A DNA stretch of 64,000 nt from assembly GCF_000312425.1 (NCBI RefSeq), contig NZ_HE997181.1:3439044-3503043 (forward strand), in the 5' to 3' direction. The notes beneath the pieces were generated by a model that saw only the letters and a list, made by a program, of their open reading frames with translations, was not told the origin of the DNA and did not search any database. This DNA is from Reyranella massiliensis 521. Lineage in GTDB: Bacteria > Pseudomonadota > Alphaproteobacteria > Reyranellales > Reyranellaceae. The translations under genes were made by a program, and so were the position numbers. Below are positions 8,805 through 16,996 of the stretch, piece by piece. Numbering within the stretch: the stretch's first letter is position 1; each line of letters begins with the position of its first letter.

Positions 8805-10127
8805 CTAAGCGACCGCCTTGATCGTCTTGGCTGTGATGTCGATGATCTCGTCGATCTGCGCCTTCTCGATCACCAGCGGCGGCGACATGGCGATGGCGTC
8901 GCCCGACTGGCGCACCATCAGGCCGAGCTCGAAGGCCTTGACGAAGGCATCGTAGCCACGAGCGCCGGGCGCCGAGCTCGGAGCCAGATCGATACCGGCG
9001 GCGAGGCCGAGGTTGCGGATGTCCGTGACGTTCGGCAGTCCCTTCAGCGAGTGCACGCCCTGCTCCCAGTACGGCGACAGCTCAGCCGACCGCTCGAACA
9101 GGTTCTCGTCGCGATAGATGTCGAGGACGGCCGAGGCCGCGGCGCAGGCCAGCGGATGGGCCGAATAGGTATAGCCATGGAACAGGTCGATGGCGTTCTC
9201 GGGACCGTTCATCAACTCGTCGAACACGTGCTTGCGCACGAACACGCCGCCCATCGGCACGGTGGCGTTGGAGATGCCCTTGGCCACCGTCATCAGATCG
9301 GGAATGACACCGAACTTCTCGGCGGCGAAGCCGGTGCCGAGACGGCCGAAGCCCGTGATGACTTCGTCGAAAATCAGCAGAATGCCGTGCTTGTCGCAGA
9401 TCTGGCGCAGACGCTGCAGGTAGCCCTTGGGCGGCGGCAGGTAGCCGGTGGAACCGGCGCAGGGCTCCACGATGACGGCGGCGATGTTCGAGGCATCGTG
9501 CAGACCGACGATCTTCTCGAGTTCGTCGGCAAGCTCGGCGCCGTGCTCGGGCTGGCCCTTGGCGAAGGCGTTCTGCGGCAGATGGGTATGCGGCAGGTGA
9601 TCGACGCCCGGCAGCATGGCGCCGAACCATTTGCGGTTGTTGACCATGCCGCCGACCGAGATGCCGCCGAAGCCGACGCCATGATAGCCGCGCTCGCGGC
9701 CAACGAAGCGCGTCCGGGTGCCCTGGCCACGGGCGCGCTGGAAGGCCAGCGCGATCTTGAGCGCGGAGTCCACGGCCTCGGAGCCGGAGTTGCAATAGAA
9801 GGCGTGGTTCAGGTCACCCGGCAGCAGTGCGGCGTGCCGCGCCGCCAGCTCGAAGGCCTTGGGATGGCCCATCTGGAAGGACGGCGCGTAGTCCATCTCG
9901 TCGAGCTGCTTGGCGATCGCGGCCTTGATCTCCTCGCGGCCGTGACCGGCGTTGACGCACCAGAGGCCCGCGGTGCCGTCGATAATCTTGCGGCCTTCCG
10001 GGGTCCAGTAGTGAACACCCTTCGCCTTGGCCAACATGCGCGGGTTCTTCTTGAACTGCCGGTTCGCCGTGAACGGCATGAAGAAGGCGTCGAGATTGTT
10101 GGCGGGCGCGGTGTTCGGCGGCGTCAT
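8805..10127 (-). CDS. Class III aminotransferase, omega-amino acid (beta-alanine):pyruvate type
   Basis: A 440-residue PLP enzyme of the cytosol. Visible blocks are the Gly-Ser PLP-phosphate site CNSGSEAVDSA, the YHG of the cofactor-stacking segment (RGYHGVGFGG), the Asp of IFDEVITGFGR and the Schiff-base lysine in TVAKGISNA. The opening FMPFTANRQFKKNPRM and the WTPEG block are those of omega-amino acid:pyruvate aminotransferases, which turn beta-alanine and related amines into semialdehydes. The ATG at 10127 is preferred to an in-frame start 30 bases upstream because GAAGG lies 7 bases before it. The AcuI-like gene lies upstream on the same strand, suggesting a three-carbon route to propionyl-CoA. 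Confidence 0.85.
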   Translation of the reverse strand: MTPPNTAPANNLDAFFMPFTANRQFKKNPRMLAKAKGVHYWTPEGRKIIDGTAGLWCVNAGHGREEIKAAIAKQLDEMDYAPSFQMGHPKAFELAARHAALLPGDLNHAFYCNSGSEAVDSALKIALAFQRARGQGTRTRFVGRERGYHGVGFGGISVGGMVNNRKWFGAMLPGVDHLPHTHLPQNAFAKGQPEHGAELADELEKIVGLHDASNIAAVIVEPCAGSTGYLPPPKGYLQRLRQICDKHGILLIFDEVITGFGRLGTGFAAEKFGVIPDLMTVAKGISNATVPMGGVFVRKHVFDELMNGPENAIDLFHGYTYSAHPLACAAASAVLDIYRDENLFERSAELSPYWEQGVHSLKGLPNVTDIRNLGLAAGIDLAPSSAPGARGYDAFVKAFELGLMVRQSGDAIAMSPPLVIEKAQIDEIIDITAKTIKAVA

Positions 10128-10212
10128 GGCATACCTTCGGCGTAGATTGGACGGCAAAAGTGAACGGAGACGACCCTATCACTTGTTCCGGCTCGCAACT
10201 ACGCAGCCGGCT

Positions 10213-10233
10213 AATCCTCCTTTGAGGATTTTT
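10213..10233. terminator. Hairpin between AcuI-like and aminotransferase genes
   Basis: Arms AATCCTC (10213-10219) and GAGGATT (10224-10230) enclose a 4-base loop. A run of T follows only when read on the + strand, where no gene precedes it. On the minus strand it lies about 40 bases after the AcuI-like stop, so it may end that transcript without a clear U-run or just mark the boundary before the aminotransferase promoter. Confidence 0.3.
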
Positions 10234-10266
10234 GGGGCCGCGACGAGTGCGCCGCGGCGACGCCAG

Positions 10267-11259
10267 CTACTTGCTGACGTCGACCACCACGCGGCCGCGG
10301 ACCTCGCCCTTGAGGATTTTGGGCGCCAGGGTCATCAGGTCGGAAAGTCCCGCCTCGCTGACTGTGCTGTCGAGCTTGTCGAGCGGCAGGTCGGTGCCCA
10401 GCCGCTTCCAGGCTTCCTCGCGCGGGCCCTTGGGCAGCATCACCGAGTCGATGCCATAGACGGAGACGCCGCGCAGGATGAACGGCAGGATCGAACCGGG
10501 AAACGACGGTCCGGCGGCCAGGCCACACACCGCCGCTGCGCCGCCGTACTTCACCTGGGCCAGCGCCTTGGCAAACATCACGCCCGACACCGTGTCAACG
10601 ACGCCGGCGAAGCGCTCCGACAGCAGCGGCCGGTCCGGCGCCTCGGTCAGTTCCTTGCGGTCCAGGATCGTCGTCGCGCCGAGCGACTTCAGATAGTCGC
10701 CTTCCTGCGGCCGGCCGGTCGCGGCGACCACATTGTAGCCAAGCTTGCCCAGGATCGCGACGGCGACCGAGCCGACGCCGCCGGCGGCGCCCGTCACCAG
10801 GATCTCGCCCGACGCCGGCTTGATGCCGTGCTTCTCGAGCGCCATCACGCAGAGCATGGAGGTATAGCCTGCCGTACCGATTGCCATGGCCCGCTTGGAT
10901 GAGATCGCGGCTGGCAACTTGACCAGCCAGTCGCCTTTCACCCGCGCCTTGGTCGCGTAGCCGCCCCAGTGCAGCTCGCCGACCCGCCAGCCGTTGAGGA
11001 CGACCTTATCACCAGCCTTGAAGCCGGCATTGTCCGACTTCTCGACCGTTCCCGCGAAGTCGATACCGCCGACATGCGGCCAGGTCTTCACCAATCCGCC
11101 GCCCGTCGTCAGCACCAGCCCGTCCTTGTAGTTCAAGGTCGAGTAGTCGATTGCCACCGTGACGTCGCCCGCGGGCAACTTTTCCTCGGGAAGGGTCTCG
11201 ACGGTGCCGCTCACCTTGCGGTCGGCACCCTGGCTCAGCACGAGCGCGCGGAATGTCAT
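10267..11259 (-). CDS. acuI: Acryloyl-CoA reductase (NADPH), AcuI/YhdH family oxidoreductase
   Basis: A 330-residue MDR-superfamily reductase. Diagnostic parts are the N-terminal YSTLNYKDGL, the GIDFAGTV strand, the Rossmann motif TGAAGGVGSVA near residues 153-163 and the C-terminal GRVVVDV. There are no zinc ligands of the alcohol dehydrogenase type, as expected for AcuI. The enzyme reduces acryloyl-CoA to propionyl-CoA with NADPH and protects cells from acrylate. The length matches the family. With the beta-alanine-type aminotransferase downstream, and carboxylase and MeaB elsewhere in the window, it fits a propionyl-CoA pathway; that link is inference. Confidence 0.85.
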   Translation of the reverse strand: MTFRALVLSQGADRKVSGTVETLPEEKLPAGDVTVAIDYSTLNYKDGLVLTTGGGLVKTWPHVGGIDFAGTVEKSDNAGFKAGDKVVLNGWRVGELHWGGYATKARVKGDWLVKLPAAISSKRAMAIGTAGYTSMLCVMALEKHGIKPASGEILVTGAAGGVGSVAVAILGKLGYNVVAATGRPQEGDYLKSLGATTILDRKELTEAPDRPLLSERFAGVVDTVSGVMFAKALAQVKYGGAAAVCGLAAGPSFPGSILPFILRGVSVYGIDSVMLPKGPREEAWKRLGTDLPLDKLDSTVSEAGLSDLMTLAPKILKGEVRGRVVVDVSK

Positions 11260-11516
11260 GGGAACTCCTGCATTGGATACGCAGGGCTTCTAGCAAGCTG
11301 CAGCAAGCACCGCGACCCCAGATGGTTTCGCCTCGCAAGACTTGGCTGCAATCCCGGACCATGTCGCGGGCGCAGCACAGGAACCGGAGATGCTGGTAGA
11401 CGCCAGCGCTCCTGCAACTTCCGGGTGTCTACACGGACCTGTTCGAATGGCCCTCGCTGTGCGATGTAAGGGCTTCCGCATAGAAAGCCAGCGGTAGAAT
11501 AGGGACGACAACGCTC

Positions 11517-12425
11517 TTGCCAACCTCGCGACACTCCTACCTTCAGATGCTGGAGGCCGAAGCGATCCACGCGCTCCGCGAGGCGGCGGCGGTCTTCCGC
11601 AATCCGGTCATCCTCTATTCGATTGGCAAGGATTCTTCCGTCCTGCTTCATCTCGCGATGAAGGCCTTCTATCCAGCCAAGCCGCCTTTTGCGGTACTGC
11701 ATGTAGACACCACTTGGAAGTTCCGCGAGATGATCGCCTTCCGAGATCGGCGGCTGGCCCAGCTCGGCCTCGACCTCCGCGTCCACATCAATCGAGATGG
11801 CCTCGCGCGCGGCATCAGCCCAATCACCCATGGCGCCACCGTCCATACAGACGTCATGAAGACCGAGGCGTTGAAGCAGGCGCTCGACCTTCATGGCTTC
11901 ACTGCGGCGATCGGTGGTGCGCGGCGCGACGAAGAGGCTTCACGTGCCAAGGAACGCATCTTCTCACTGCGCAGCGCCAGCCATCGCTGGGATCCACGTC
12001 GGCAGCGCCCCGAACTCTGGCATCACTACAACGGCCATCTCGGCCCGGGCGAATCCATTCGGGTTTTCCCGTTGTCGAATTGGACCGAGTTAGATGTCTG
12101 GACCTACATCGCGCAGGAAGACATTCCCATCGTCCCCCTCTACTTCGCGGCGAAGCGACCCGTCGTCGAGCGCGACGGCATGCTGATAATGGTCGACGAC
12201 GAACGTCTGAACCTGCGCGCGGGCGAGGTCGTACAGCAACGCTTCGTACGCTTCAGGACACTGGGCTGCTATCCCTTGACCGGCGCCATCGACTCCAGGG
12301 CCGACACGGTATCGGCGATCATTGCCGAACTCTCGGCGAGCAGGACCTCTGAACGCCAGGGCCGCGCCATCGACCATGGTCATGGCAGTTCGATGGAACG
12401 CAAGAAGCACGAGGGCTACTTCTGA
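11517..12425 (+). CDS. cysD: Sulfate adenylyltransferase subunit 2 (ATP-sulfurylase small subunit)
   Basis: A 302-residue PP-loop enzyme, the same length as E. coli CysD. The ATP-pyrophosphatase loop is [12 protein letters not shown] near residues 37-48, followed by HVDTTWKF and the C-terminal RKKHEGYF end. Together with CysN it makes adenosine 5'-phosphosulfate from sulfate and ATP. The start is taken as the TTG at 11517, because family N-termini begin about ten residues before LEAEAIH; the ATG at 11547 would cut into this region. AGGG lies about 12 bases upstream. The stop overlaps the start of the next gene by one base (TGATG), indicating translational coupling. Confidence 0.92.
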   Translation: MPTSRHSYLQMLEAEAIHALREAAAVFRNPVILYSIGKDSSVLLHLAMKAFYPAKPPFAVLHVDTTWKFREMIAFRDRRLAQLGLDLRVHINRDGLARGISPITHGATVHTDVMKTEALKQALDLHGFTAAIGGARRDEEASRAKERIFSLRSASHRWDPRRQRPELWHHYNGHLGPGESIRVFPLSNWTELDVWTYIAQEDIPIVPLYFAAKRPVVERDGMLIMVDDERLNLRAGEVVQQRFVRFRTLGCYPLTGAIDSRADTVSAIIAELSASRTSERQGRAIDHGHGSSMERKKHEGYF

Positions 12426-14293
12426 TGGCGCCCGCGCCCACCGGCGGACCGGCTAGCGCCGACATGCTGCGCTTCATCACCTGCGGCAGCGTCGATGATG
12501 GCAAGAGCACACTGATCGGCCGCCTGCTGTTCGATGCCAAGGTCATCCCCGATGATCACCTCACCGCCGCAACTCGCAATGATCATGCCTACCGTGCCCC
12601 CGGCGGCATACCCGACCTCGCCCTGTTGGTCGACGGTCTGCAGGTCGAACGCGAACAGGGCATCACGATTGACGTGGGCTATCGCTTCTTCGCGACCGCC
12701 CGACGACGCTTCATCATCGCCGACACGCCGGGCCACGAGCAGTACACGCGCAACATGGCAACGGGGGCTTCGACTGCCGATGTGGCGGTGATCCTGGTCG
12801 ACGCCCGCAAGGGTGTCCTGCGCCAGACCCGGCGGCACAGTGCCATTGTGGCGCTGATGGGCATCCGCCACGTCGTGCTCGCCGTCAACAAGATGGATCT
12901 AATAGATTACGGTGAGGCTCGCTTCGAAGAAATCGTCGCGACGTACAAGCCGATCGCAGAACAGTTGAGCGTGCAATCCGTCGCCGCCCTCCCTCTGTCG
13001 GCCCTGCTGGGCGACAACGTCATCCAGCCCAGCATTGCCATGCCGTGGTATCGTGGGCCGACGCTGCTGCACCATTTGGAAACCGTAAGTGTCGAATTAC
13101 CGAAGACGCAGCCGTTCCGACTAGCCGTGCAGTGCATCAATCGCGACGCCTCGGGGTTCCGCGGCTATGCGGGCACAGTTCTGGGCGGCGGCATCGGCCC
13201 CGGCGATGAGGTCGTGGTTCTGCCTTCAGGCATGCGCGGCCATGTCGAGCGCATCGTGACCTGGGAGGGCGATCTTGCCCAGGCAGTCGCCGGCCAGGCG
13301 GTAACCGTGACCCTGGCCGAGCCGATCGACATCGCACGCGGCGACATGATTGCGGCCGCCGACCAGCCTCCACAGATGACCGACCAGTTCGCAGCCCATC
13401 TCGTGTGGATGGACGAGGCGCCAATGCTGCCGGGCCGCCACTACCTGATGCATCTCGGCACGGCCAAGCTGACCGCGATGGTAAGCGAGCTGAAGCATGT
13501 CCTCGATATCGACAGCGGCCAGCACAAGGCCGCCAAGCAGCTCGCGATGAACGATATCGGCTTTGCCAATCTGTCGCTCGACCGTGCCGTGCCCTTCGAT
13601 GCCTATGCCGAAAACAGGGAGACCGGCAGCTTCATCCTGATAGACCGCGTCAGCAACGCGACCGTCGGCGCCGGCATGATCCGCTTTCCGCTGCGCCGAG
13701 CCACCAATCTCACCTGGCAGGATTTCACCGTCGACAAACGGGCGCGCGCGGCGATCAAAGGCCAGCAGCCGGCGGTCCTGTGGTTCACCGGTCTTTCCGG
13801 GGCCGGCAAGTCGACCATTGCCGACAGCGTCGAGAGGCGACTGCATGCGCTAGGGCGCCACACCTACACGCTCGACGGTGACAATGTCCGCCACGGACTG
13901 AACCGCGATCTCGGCTTCACCGACGCCGACCGGGTCGAGAACATCCGCCGGGTCGTCGAGACCGCCCGGCTGTTCGCCGATGCGGGCCTGATCGTCCTGG
14001 TGTCCTTCATTTCGCCATTCCGCGCCGAACGGCAACTAGCCCGCGACCGGGTGGGTGCCGAAGAATTCATCGAGATATTCGTCGACACCACGCTGGCCGA
14101 ATGCGAACGGCGCGATCCCAAGGGCCTCTATCGCAAGGCGCGCACTGGCCAGCTCCCGAACTTCACCGGCATCGATTCAGCCTACGAGCCCCCGCCCCGT
14201 CCCGAGCTGCATCTCCGCACGGCCAACCATTCGGTCGAACAGGCGACCGACCTGATCCTCGAGACCTTGCGCCAGCGCGGCATCATCGACTGA
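12425..14293 (+). CDS. cysNC: Bifunctional sulfate adenylyltransferase subunit 1 / adenylylsulfate kinase (CysN-CysC fusion)
   Basis: 622 residues with two enzymes in one chain. The N-terminal GTPase (residues 1-430) shows [26 protein letters not shown] and NKMD, the EF-Tu-like motifs of CysN. The C-terminal APS kinase starts near residue 445, with its P-loop GLSGAGKST near 457 and GLYRKARTG near the end. The product makes APS with CysD and then PAPS. Fusion of this type (NodQ-like) is common in rhizobia and other Alphaproteobacteria. Its last 11 bases overlap the convergent IclR gene. Confidence 0.93.
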   Translation: MAPAPTGGPASADMLRFITCGSVDDGKSTLIGRLLFDAKVIPDDHLTAATRNDHAYRAPGGIPDLALLVDGLQVEREQGITIDVGYRFFATARRRFIIADTPGHEQYTRNMATGASTADVAVILVDARKGVLRQTRRHSAIVALMGIRHVVLAVNKMDLIDYGEARFEEIVATYKPIAEQLSVQSVAALPLSALLGDNVIQPSIAMPWYRGPTLLHHLETVSVELPKTQPFRLAVQCINRDASGFRGYAGTVLGGGIGPGDEVVVLPSGMRGHVERIVTWEGDLAQAVAGQAVTVTLAEPIDIARGDMIAAADQPPQMTDQFAAHLVWMDEAPMLPGRHYLMHLGTAKLTAMVSELKHVLDIDSGQHKAAKQLAMNDIGFANLSLDRAVPFDAYAENRETGSFILIDRVSNATVGAGMIRFPLRRATNLTWQDFTVDKRARAAIKGQQPAVLWFTGLSGAGKSTIADSVERRLHALGRHTYTLDGDNVRHGLNRDLGFTDADRVENIRRVVETARLFADAGLIVLVSFISPFRAERQLARDRVGAEEFIEIFVDTTLAECERRDPKGLYRKARTGQLPNFTGIDSAYEPPPRPELHLRTANHSVEQATDLILETLRQRGIID

Positions 14294-15038
14294 TCCGTCC
14301 AGCGACATCGCCCGCGATGGCGCGGGCCATCTGGGTCAACGGCCGAGCATAGCGGGCCGCCACCTGGGCTTCGTCCATAACCGACCGCGGGAAGCGCATC
14401 GACACGCCGCCCAGCATGCGCTGACGATGCCGGACTGGTACGGCCATGCCGTTCAAGGAGGAACGGTTGGGTGGCGTGAAGGCATGACCCGCCTGGCGGA
14501 TACGCTGCAGGGCCTGGTCGAGCGGCGCCTGCTGGCGAGCGCCAAGTCCGCCGATGTCACGCAGAATTGTCTGTCGTTCCTCGTCGCTACAGAAGGCGAG
14601 CCAAACGCGACCGAGGGCGCTCTGAAGCACCGATCGCCGCTGGTTTACGCCTGCCGTTTCGAACGACATCGGGCTTTCGGGCGCCGTCGAATGGCGGATG
14701 GTGATGGCGCCGTAGCTCATCGTCGCGAGATAGAGCGGCCAGCCGTAGTCGGCGGTGAAACGGCTCATATGCGGAATGGCGGCATCGACGAGATGGTCGA
14801 TGAAGCGGATCGCGCCCGATAGGCCGAGCACCCTGTCGGTCAGACGGTAGCCCTGCTCGCGCGACACGCGGGCGGCATAGCCCACCGCCATCAGCGTGTG
14901 TAGCAGGCGGAGCACCGTCGGCCGCGGCAGGCCGGTCTCTTCGATCAGCACCGAGACCGTCGAGGTCCGGCGACGGCTGAGCGCCTCCAGCAATGCGAAG
15001 CTGCGCCTGACGGGCTCGATGACAGATGGAGACGCCAT
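14283..15038 (-). CDS. IclR family transcriptional regulator
   Basis: 251 residues: a winged helix-turn-helix at residues 10-75 ([28 protein letters not shown]) followed by a GAF-like effector domain over residues 80-245. IclR proteins bind palindromic sites as dimers and sense small acids. The gene is divergent from a TauD-like dioxygenase, and a 6-bp-arm inverted repeat sits in the gap. It probably represses itself and controls the dioxygenase; the effector is not readable from sequence. Confidence 0.88.
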   Translation of the reverse strand: MASPSVIEPVRRSFALLEALSRRRTSTVSVLIEETGLPRPTVLRLLHTLMAVGYAARVSREQGYRLTDRVLGLSGAIRFIDHLVDAAIPHMSRFTADYGWPLYLATMSYGAITIRHSTAPESPMSFETAGVNQRRSVLQSALGRVWLAFCSDEERQTILRDIGGLGARQQAPLDQALQRIRQAGHAFTPPNRSSLNGMAVPVRHRQRMLGGVSMRFPRSVMDEAQVAARYARPLTQMARAIAGDVAGRISR

Positions 15039-15049
15039 AACGATACCCT

Positions 15050-15066
15050 AGTCCGTAATGCGGACT
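15050..15066. promoter_or_regulatory. Candidate IclR operator
   Basis: Perfect inverted repeat AGTCCG-N5-CGGACT, 12 bases upstream of the IclR start codon and 64 bases upstream of the divergent dioxygenase start. Its size and symmetry fit an IclR-type dimer site; assignment rests on position only. Confidence 0.5.
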
Positions 15067-15130
15067 TCGTCGACTTTGCCCGCGCCCCGCCCGCGAAGAA
15101 GCGTACCGTTACCGCCAGGAGGAAACGCGC

Positions 15131-15979
15131 ATGGCCTATCAGACGATCGAGGTACGCAAGATCACGCCGACCATCGGCGCCGAGATTCATGGCGTCGACC
15201 TCTCCCAGCCGCTCGGCAACCAGCAGTTCCAGGAGGTGCACGATGCCCTGATGGACAATCTGGTGATCTTCTTCCGCGACCAGAAGCTCAGCATCGATCA
15301 GCACAAGGACTTCGGCCGCCGCTTCGGGCCGCTGCACGTTCATCCCAACGCGCCGATCACCTTCAAGGAGCATCCCGAGATCCTGGTCATCAAGGCCGAC
15401 GAAAATTCCAGGCACGTGGCCGGCGAGGAATGGCATTCCGACGTCTCGTGCGATCCCGAGCCGCCGATGGGCTCGATCCTCTATCTCACCGAAGTGCCGC
15501 CCGACGGCGCCGGCGACACGATCTTCGCCAACATGTACCGCGCCTACGAAACGCTCTCCGAACCGATGAAGAAGATGCTGCAGGGCCTGACGGCGCTGCA
15601 CGACAGCACTAAGGCGCACTACTATCGCGCCAAGGCGACGGACCGCGAGCAGATGGCCTTCCCCAACGCCGAGCACCCGATCGTCCGCACCCATCCGGTG
15701 ACAGGGCGCCAGGGCCTCTATGTCAGCCGCGGCTTCACCCTGCGCATTCCGCAGCTCAGGAAGCACGAGAGCGACGCGCTGCTCGAAATGCTCTACCGCC
15801 ACGTCGAGACGCCGGAGTTCCATTGCCGCTTCAAGTGGCAGCCGAACTCGGTGGCGTTCTGGGACAATCGCTGCACCCAGCATCACGCCATGTTCGACTA
15901 CTTCCCCCACCGCCGGTACGGCCATCGCGTCACGGTATGTGGGGACAAGCCGTTCTATCGCCCCTCGGCGGCGGCGTAA
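15131..15979 (+). CDS. TauD/TfdA family Fe(II)/2-oxoglutarate dioxygenase
   Basis: 282 residues, the usual TauD length. The iron ligands are visible as EWHSDVS (His102, Asp104) and a distal His in NRCTQHHAMFDY; the 2-oxoglutarate-binding Arg is likely in RRYGHRVTV. The family hydroxylates taurine, alkylsulfonates, alkyl sulfates or aryloxyacetates. AGGAGG lies 9 bases before the ATG. Location next to cysD-cysNC hints at sulfonate or sulfate ester use, but genes for sulfate activation and a TauD-like enzyme are not always linked in function. Probably controlled by the divergent IclR protein. Confidence 0.85.
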   Translation: MAYQTIEVRKITPTIGAEIHGVDLSQPLGNQQFQEVHDALMDNLVIFFRDQKLSIDQHKDFGRRFGPLHVHPNAPITFKEHPEILVIKADENSRHVAGEEWHSDVSCDPEPPMGSILYLTEVPPDGAGDTIFANMYRAYETLSEPMKKMLQGLTALHDSTKAHYYRAKATDREQMAFPNAEHPIVRTHPVTGRQGLYVSRGFTLRIPQLRKHESDALLEMLYRHVETPEFHCRFKWQPNSVAFWDNRCTQHHAMFDYFPHRRYGHRVTVCGDKPFYRPSAAA

Positions 15980-15984
15980 TAGAT

Positions 15985-16012
15985 CCCTCTCCCCATATAT
16001 AAGGGGAGGGGG
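15985..16012 (+). terminator. Strong hairpin after the dioxygenase gene
   Basis: A 10-bp stem (CCCTCTCCCC at 15985-15994, GGGGAGGGGG at 16003-16012, one T-G pair) encloses the loop ATATATAA. It starts 5 bases after the dioxygenase stop. No T-run follows, so it could be an RNA-end stabiliser or a short repeat element as well as a terminator. Confidence 0.5.
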
Positions 16013-16018
16013 TCTGAT

Positions 16019-16035
16019 CCAGCTTGCCAAGCTGG
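16019..16035. repeat. 17-base palindrome
   Basis: Perfect arms CCAGCTTG and CAAGCTGG around one central C, in the gap between the dioxygenase gene and ygfZ. It shares its last two bases with the next hairpin. It may be a protein-binding site or part of a small repeat unit. Confidence 0.45.
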
Positions 16036-16066
16036 TCATGGAGCCCCACATCTTGGGCCCATGACC
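16034..16066 (+). promoter_or_regulatory. Hairpin that includes the ygfZ start codon
   Basis: GGTCATGG (16034-16041) pairs with CCATGACC (16059-16066), and after a one-base bulge GCCC (16043-16046) pairs with GGGC (16055-16058), leaving the loop CACATCTT. The ygfZ ATG (16061-16063) lies in the 3' arm, so the folded RNA would hide the start codon. The structure is read directly; a regulatory role is inference. Confidence 0.45.
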
Positions 16067-16939
16067 GGTTCAAGCTTTTGCCTCCTGCCGCACCGCAGCG
16101 TCATCGCCGTCTCCGGCGCAGACCGGGTCGAATTCCTGCAGGGGTTGATCTCCAACGACACGACCAAAGTGGCGCCCGGGCAGGCAATCTGGGCCGCCCT
16201 CCTCACGCCGCAGGGCCGCTTCCTGAACGACATGTTCGTGGCCGACGCGGGCGGCGAGACCCTGTTGCTGGAGACCGAGCGCGAGCGCGCGCCGGCGCTG
16301 GCGAAGAAACTCAAGATGTACACCTTACGCTCCAAGGTGACCGTCGAGGACCGCAGCGCCTCGTTGGAAGTGGCCGCGGCCTTTGGCAGGGAGCCGTCGA
16401 AGGCACTCGGCCTGGACGGCGCCGTCTCTTTCAACGATCCACGGCTCGAGGCGCTGGGCGTGCGCGTGATTGCGCCGGCCGGCCAGACGGCCGCGCTGCT
16501 CGGCGGGCGCGGCTTCGCCGAAGCGCCGCTCGCCGCCTACGATTCGCTGCGCCTTGCCCTCGGCGTGCCGGACGGCAGCCGCGATCTCATCGTGGAGAAG
16601 GCTCTTCTCCTGGAAAGCGGCTTCGACGAGTTGAACGGCGTCGACTGGAAGAAGGGTTGCTACATGGGCCAGGAGCTGACGGCCCGCACCAAGTATCGCG
16701 CCCTGATCCGGAAACGTCTGTTTCCGGTGAAGGTCGAGGGCACGCTGCCCGAGCCCGGCGCGCCTGTTCTCCTTGATGGTGAAGAAGTGGGTGAGCTGCG
16801 GTCCGGCAGCGGCGATCGCGCCCTGGCGCTGCTCAAGGTCGAGGCCGCGCGCGGCGGCAGTGCTTTGACGGCCGGCGATGCTCGCGTGACGCCCGAGGTC
16901 CCCGCCTGGATGCGCTTGCCGGAAGCGACCAACCCCTAG
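16061..16939 (+). CDS. ygfZ: Folate-binding iron-sulfur cluster repair/assembly protein YgfZ (GcvT-like)
   Basis: A 292-residue member of the GcvT fold. The diagnostic YgfZ motif KGCYMGQE is at residues 198-205 with its conserved Cys200, followed by RTKYR. The N-terminal SGADRVEFLQGLISND block is typical. YgfZ helps assemble or repair [4Fe-4S] clusters in a folate-dependent way, for example in MiaB. The start codon is inside a hairpin. It is followed by the gamma-glutamyltransferase gene after 57 bases. Confidence 0.88.
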   Translation: MTGSSFCLLPHRSVIAVSGADRVEFLQGLISNDTTKVAPGQAIWAALLTPQGRFLNDMFVADAGGETLLLETERERAPALAKKLKMYTLRSKVTVEDRSASLEVAAAFGREPSKALGLDGAVSFNDPRLEALGVRVIAPAGQTAALLGGRGFAEAPLAAYDSLRLALGVPDGSRDLIVEKALLLESGFDELNGVDWKKGCYMGQELTARTKYRALIRKRLFPVKVEGTLPEPGAPVLLDGEEVGELRSGSGDRALALLKVEAARGGSALTAGDARVTPEVPAWMRLPEATNP

Positions 16940-16996
16940 CGGCTCAGCCTCACGGGGCCTAAGGTCTCCTCCGCGTTTGCGTCAGGAGATCGCCCC

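Noticed and set aside
10213-10233. Hairpin with T-run as a + strand terminator
   Set aside because: No + strand gene lies before it, so a terminator in that direction makes no sense; it is listed only as a weak boundary element.
11260-11516. Possible small gene or riboswitch upstream of cysD
   Set aside because: No start with a ribosome-binding site, no conserved fold and no repeat pattern could be seen in this 257-base gap.
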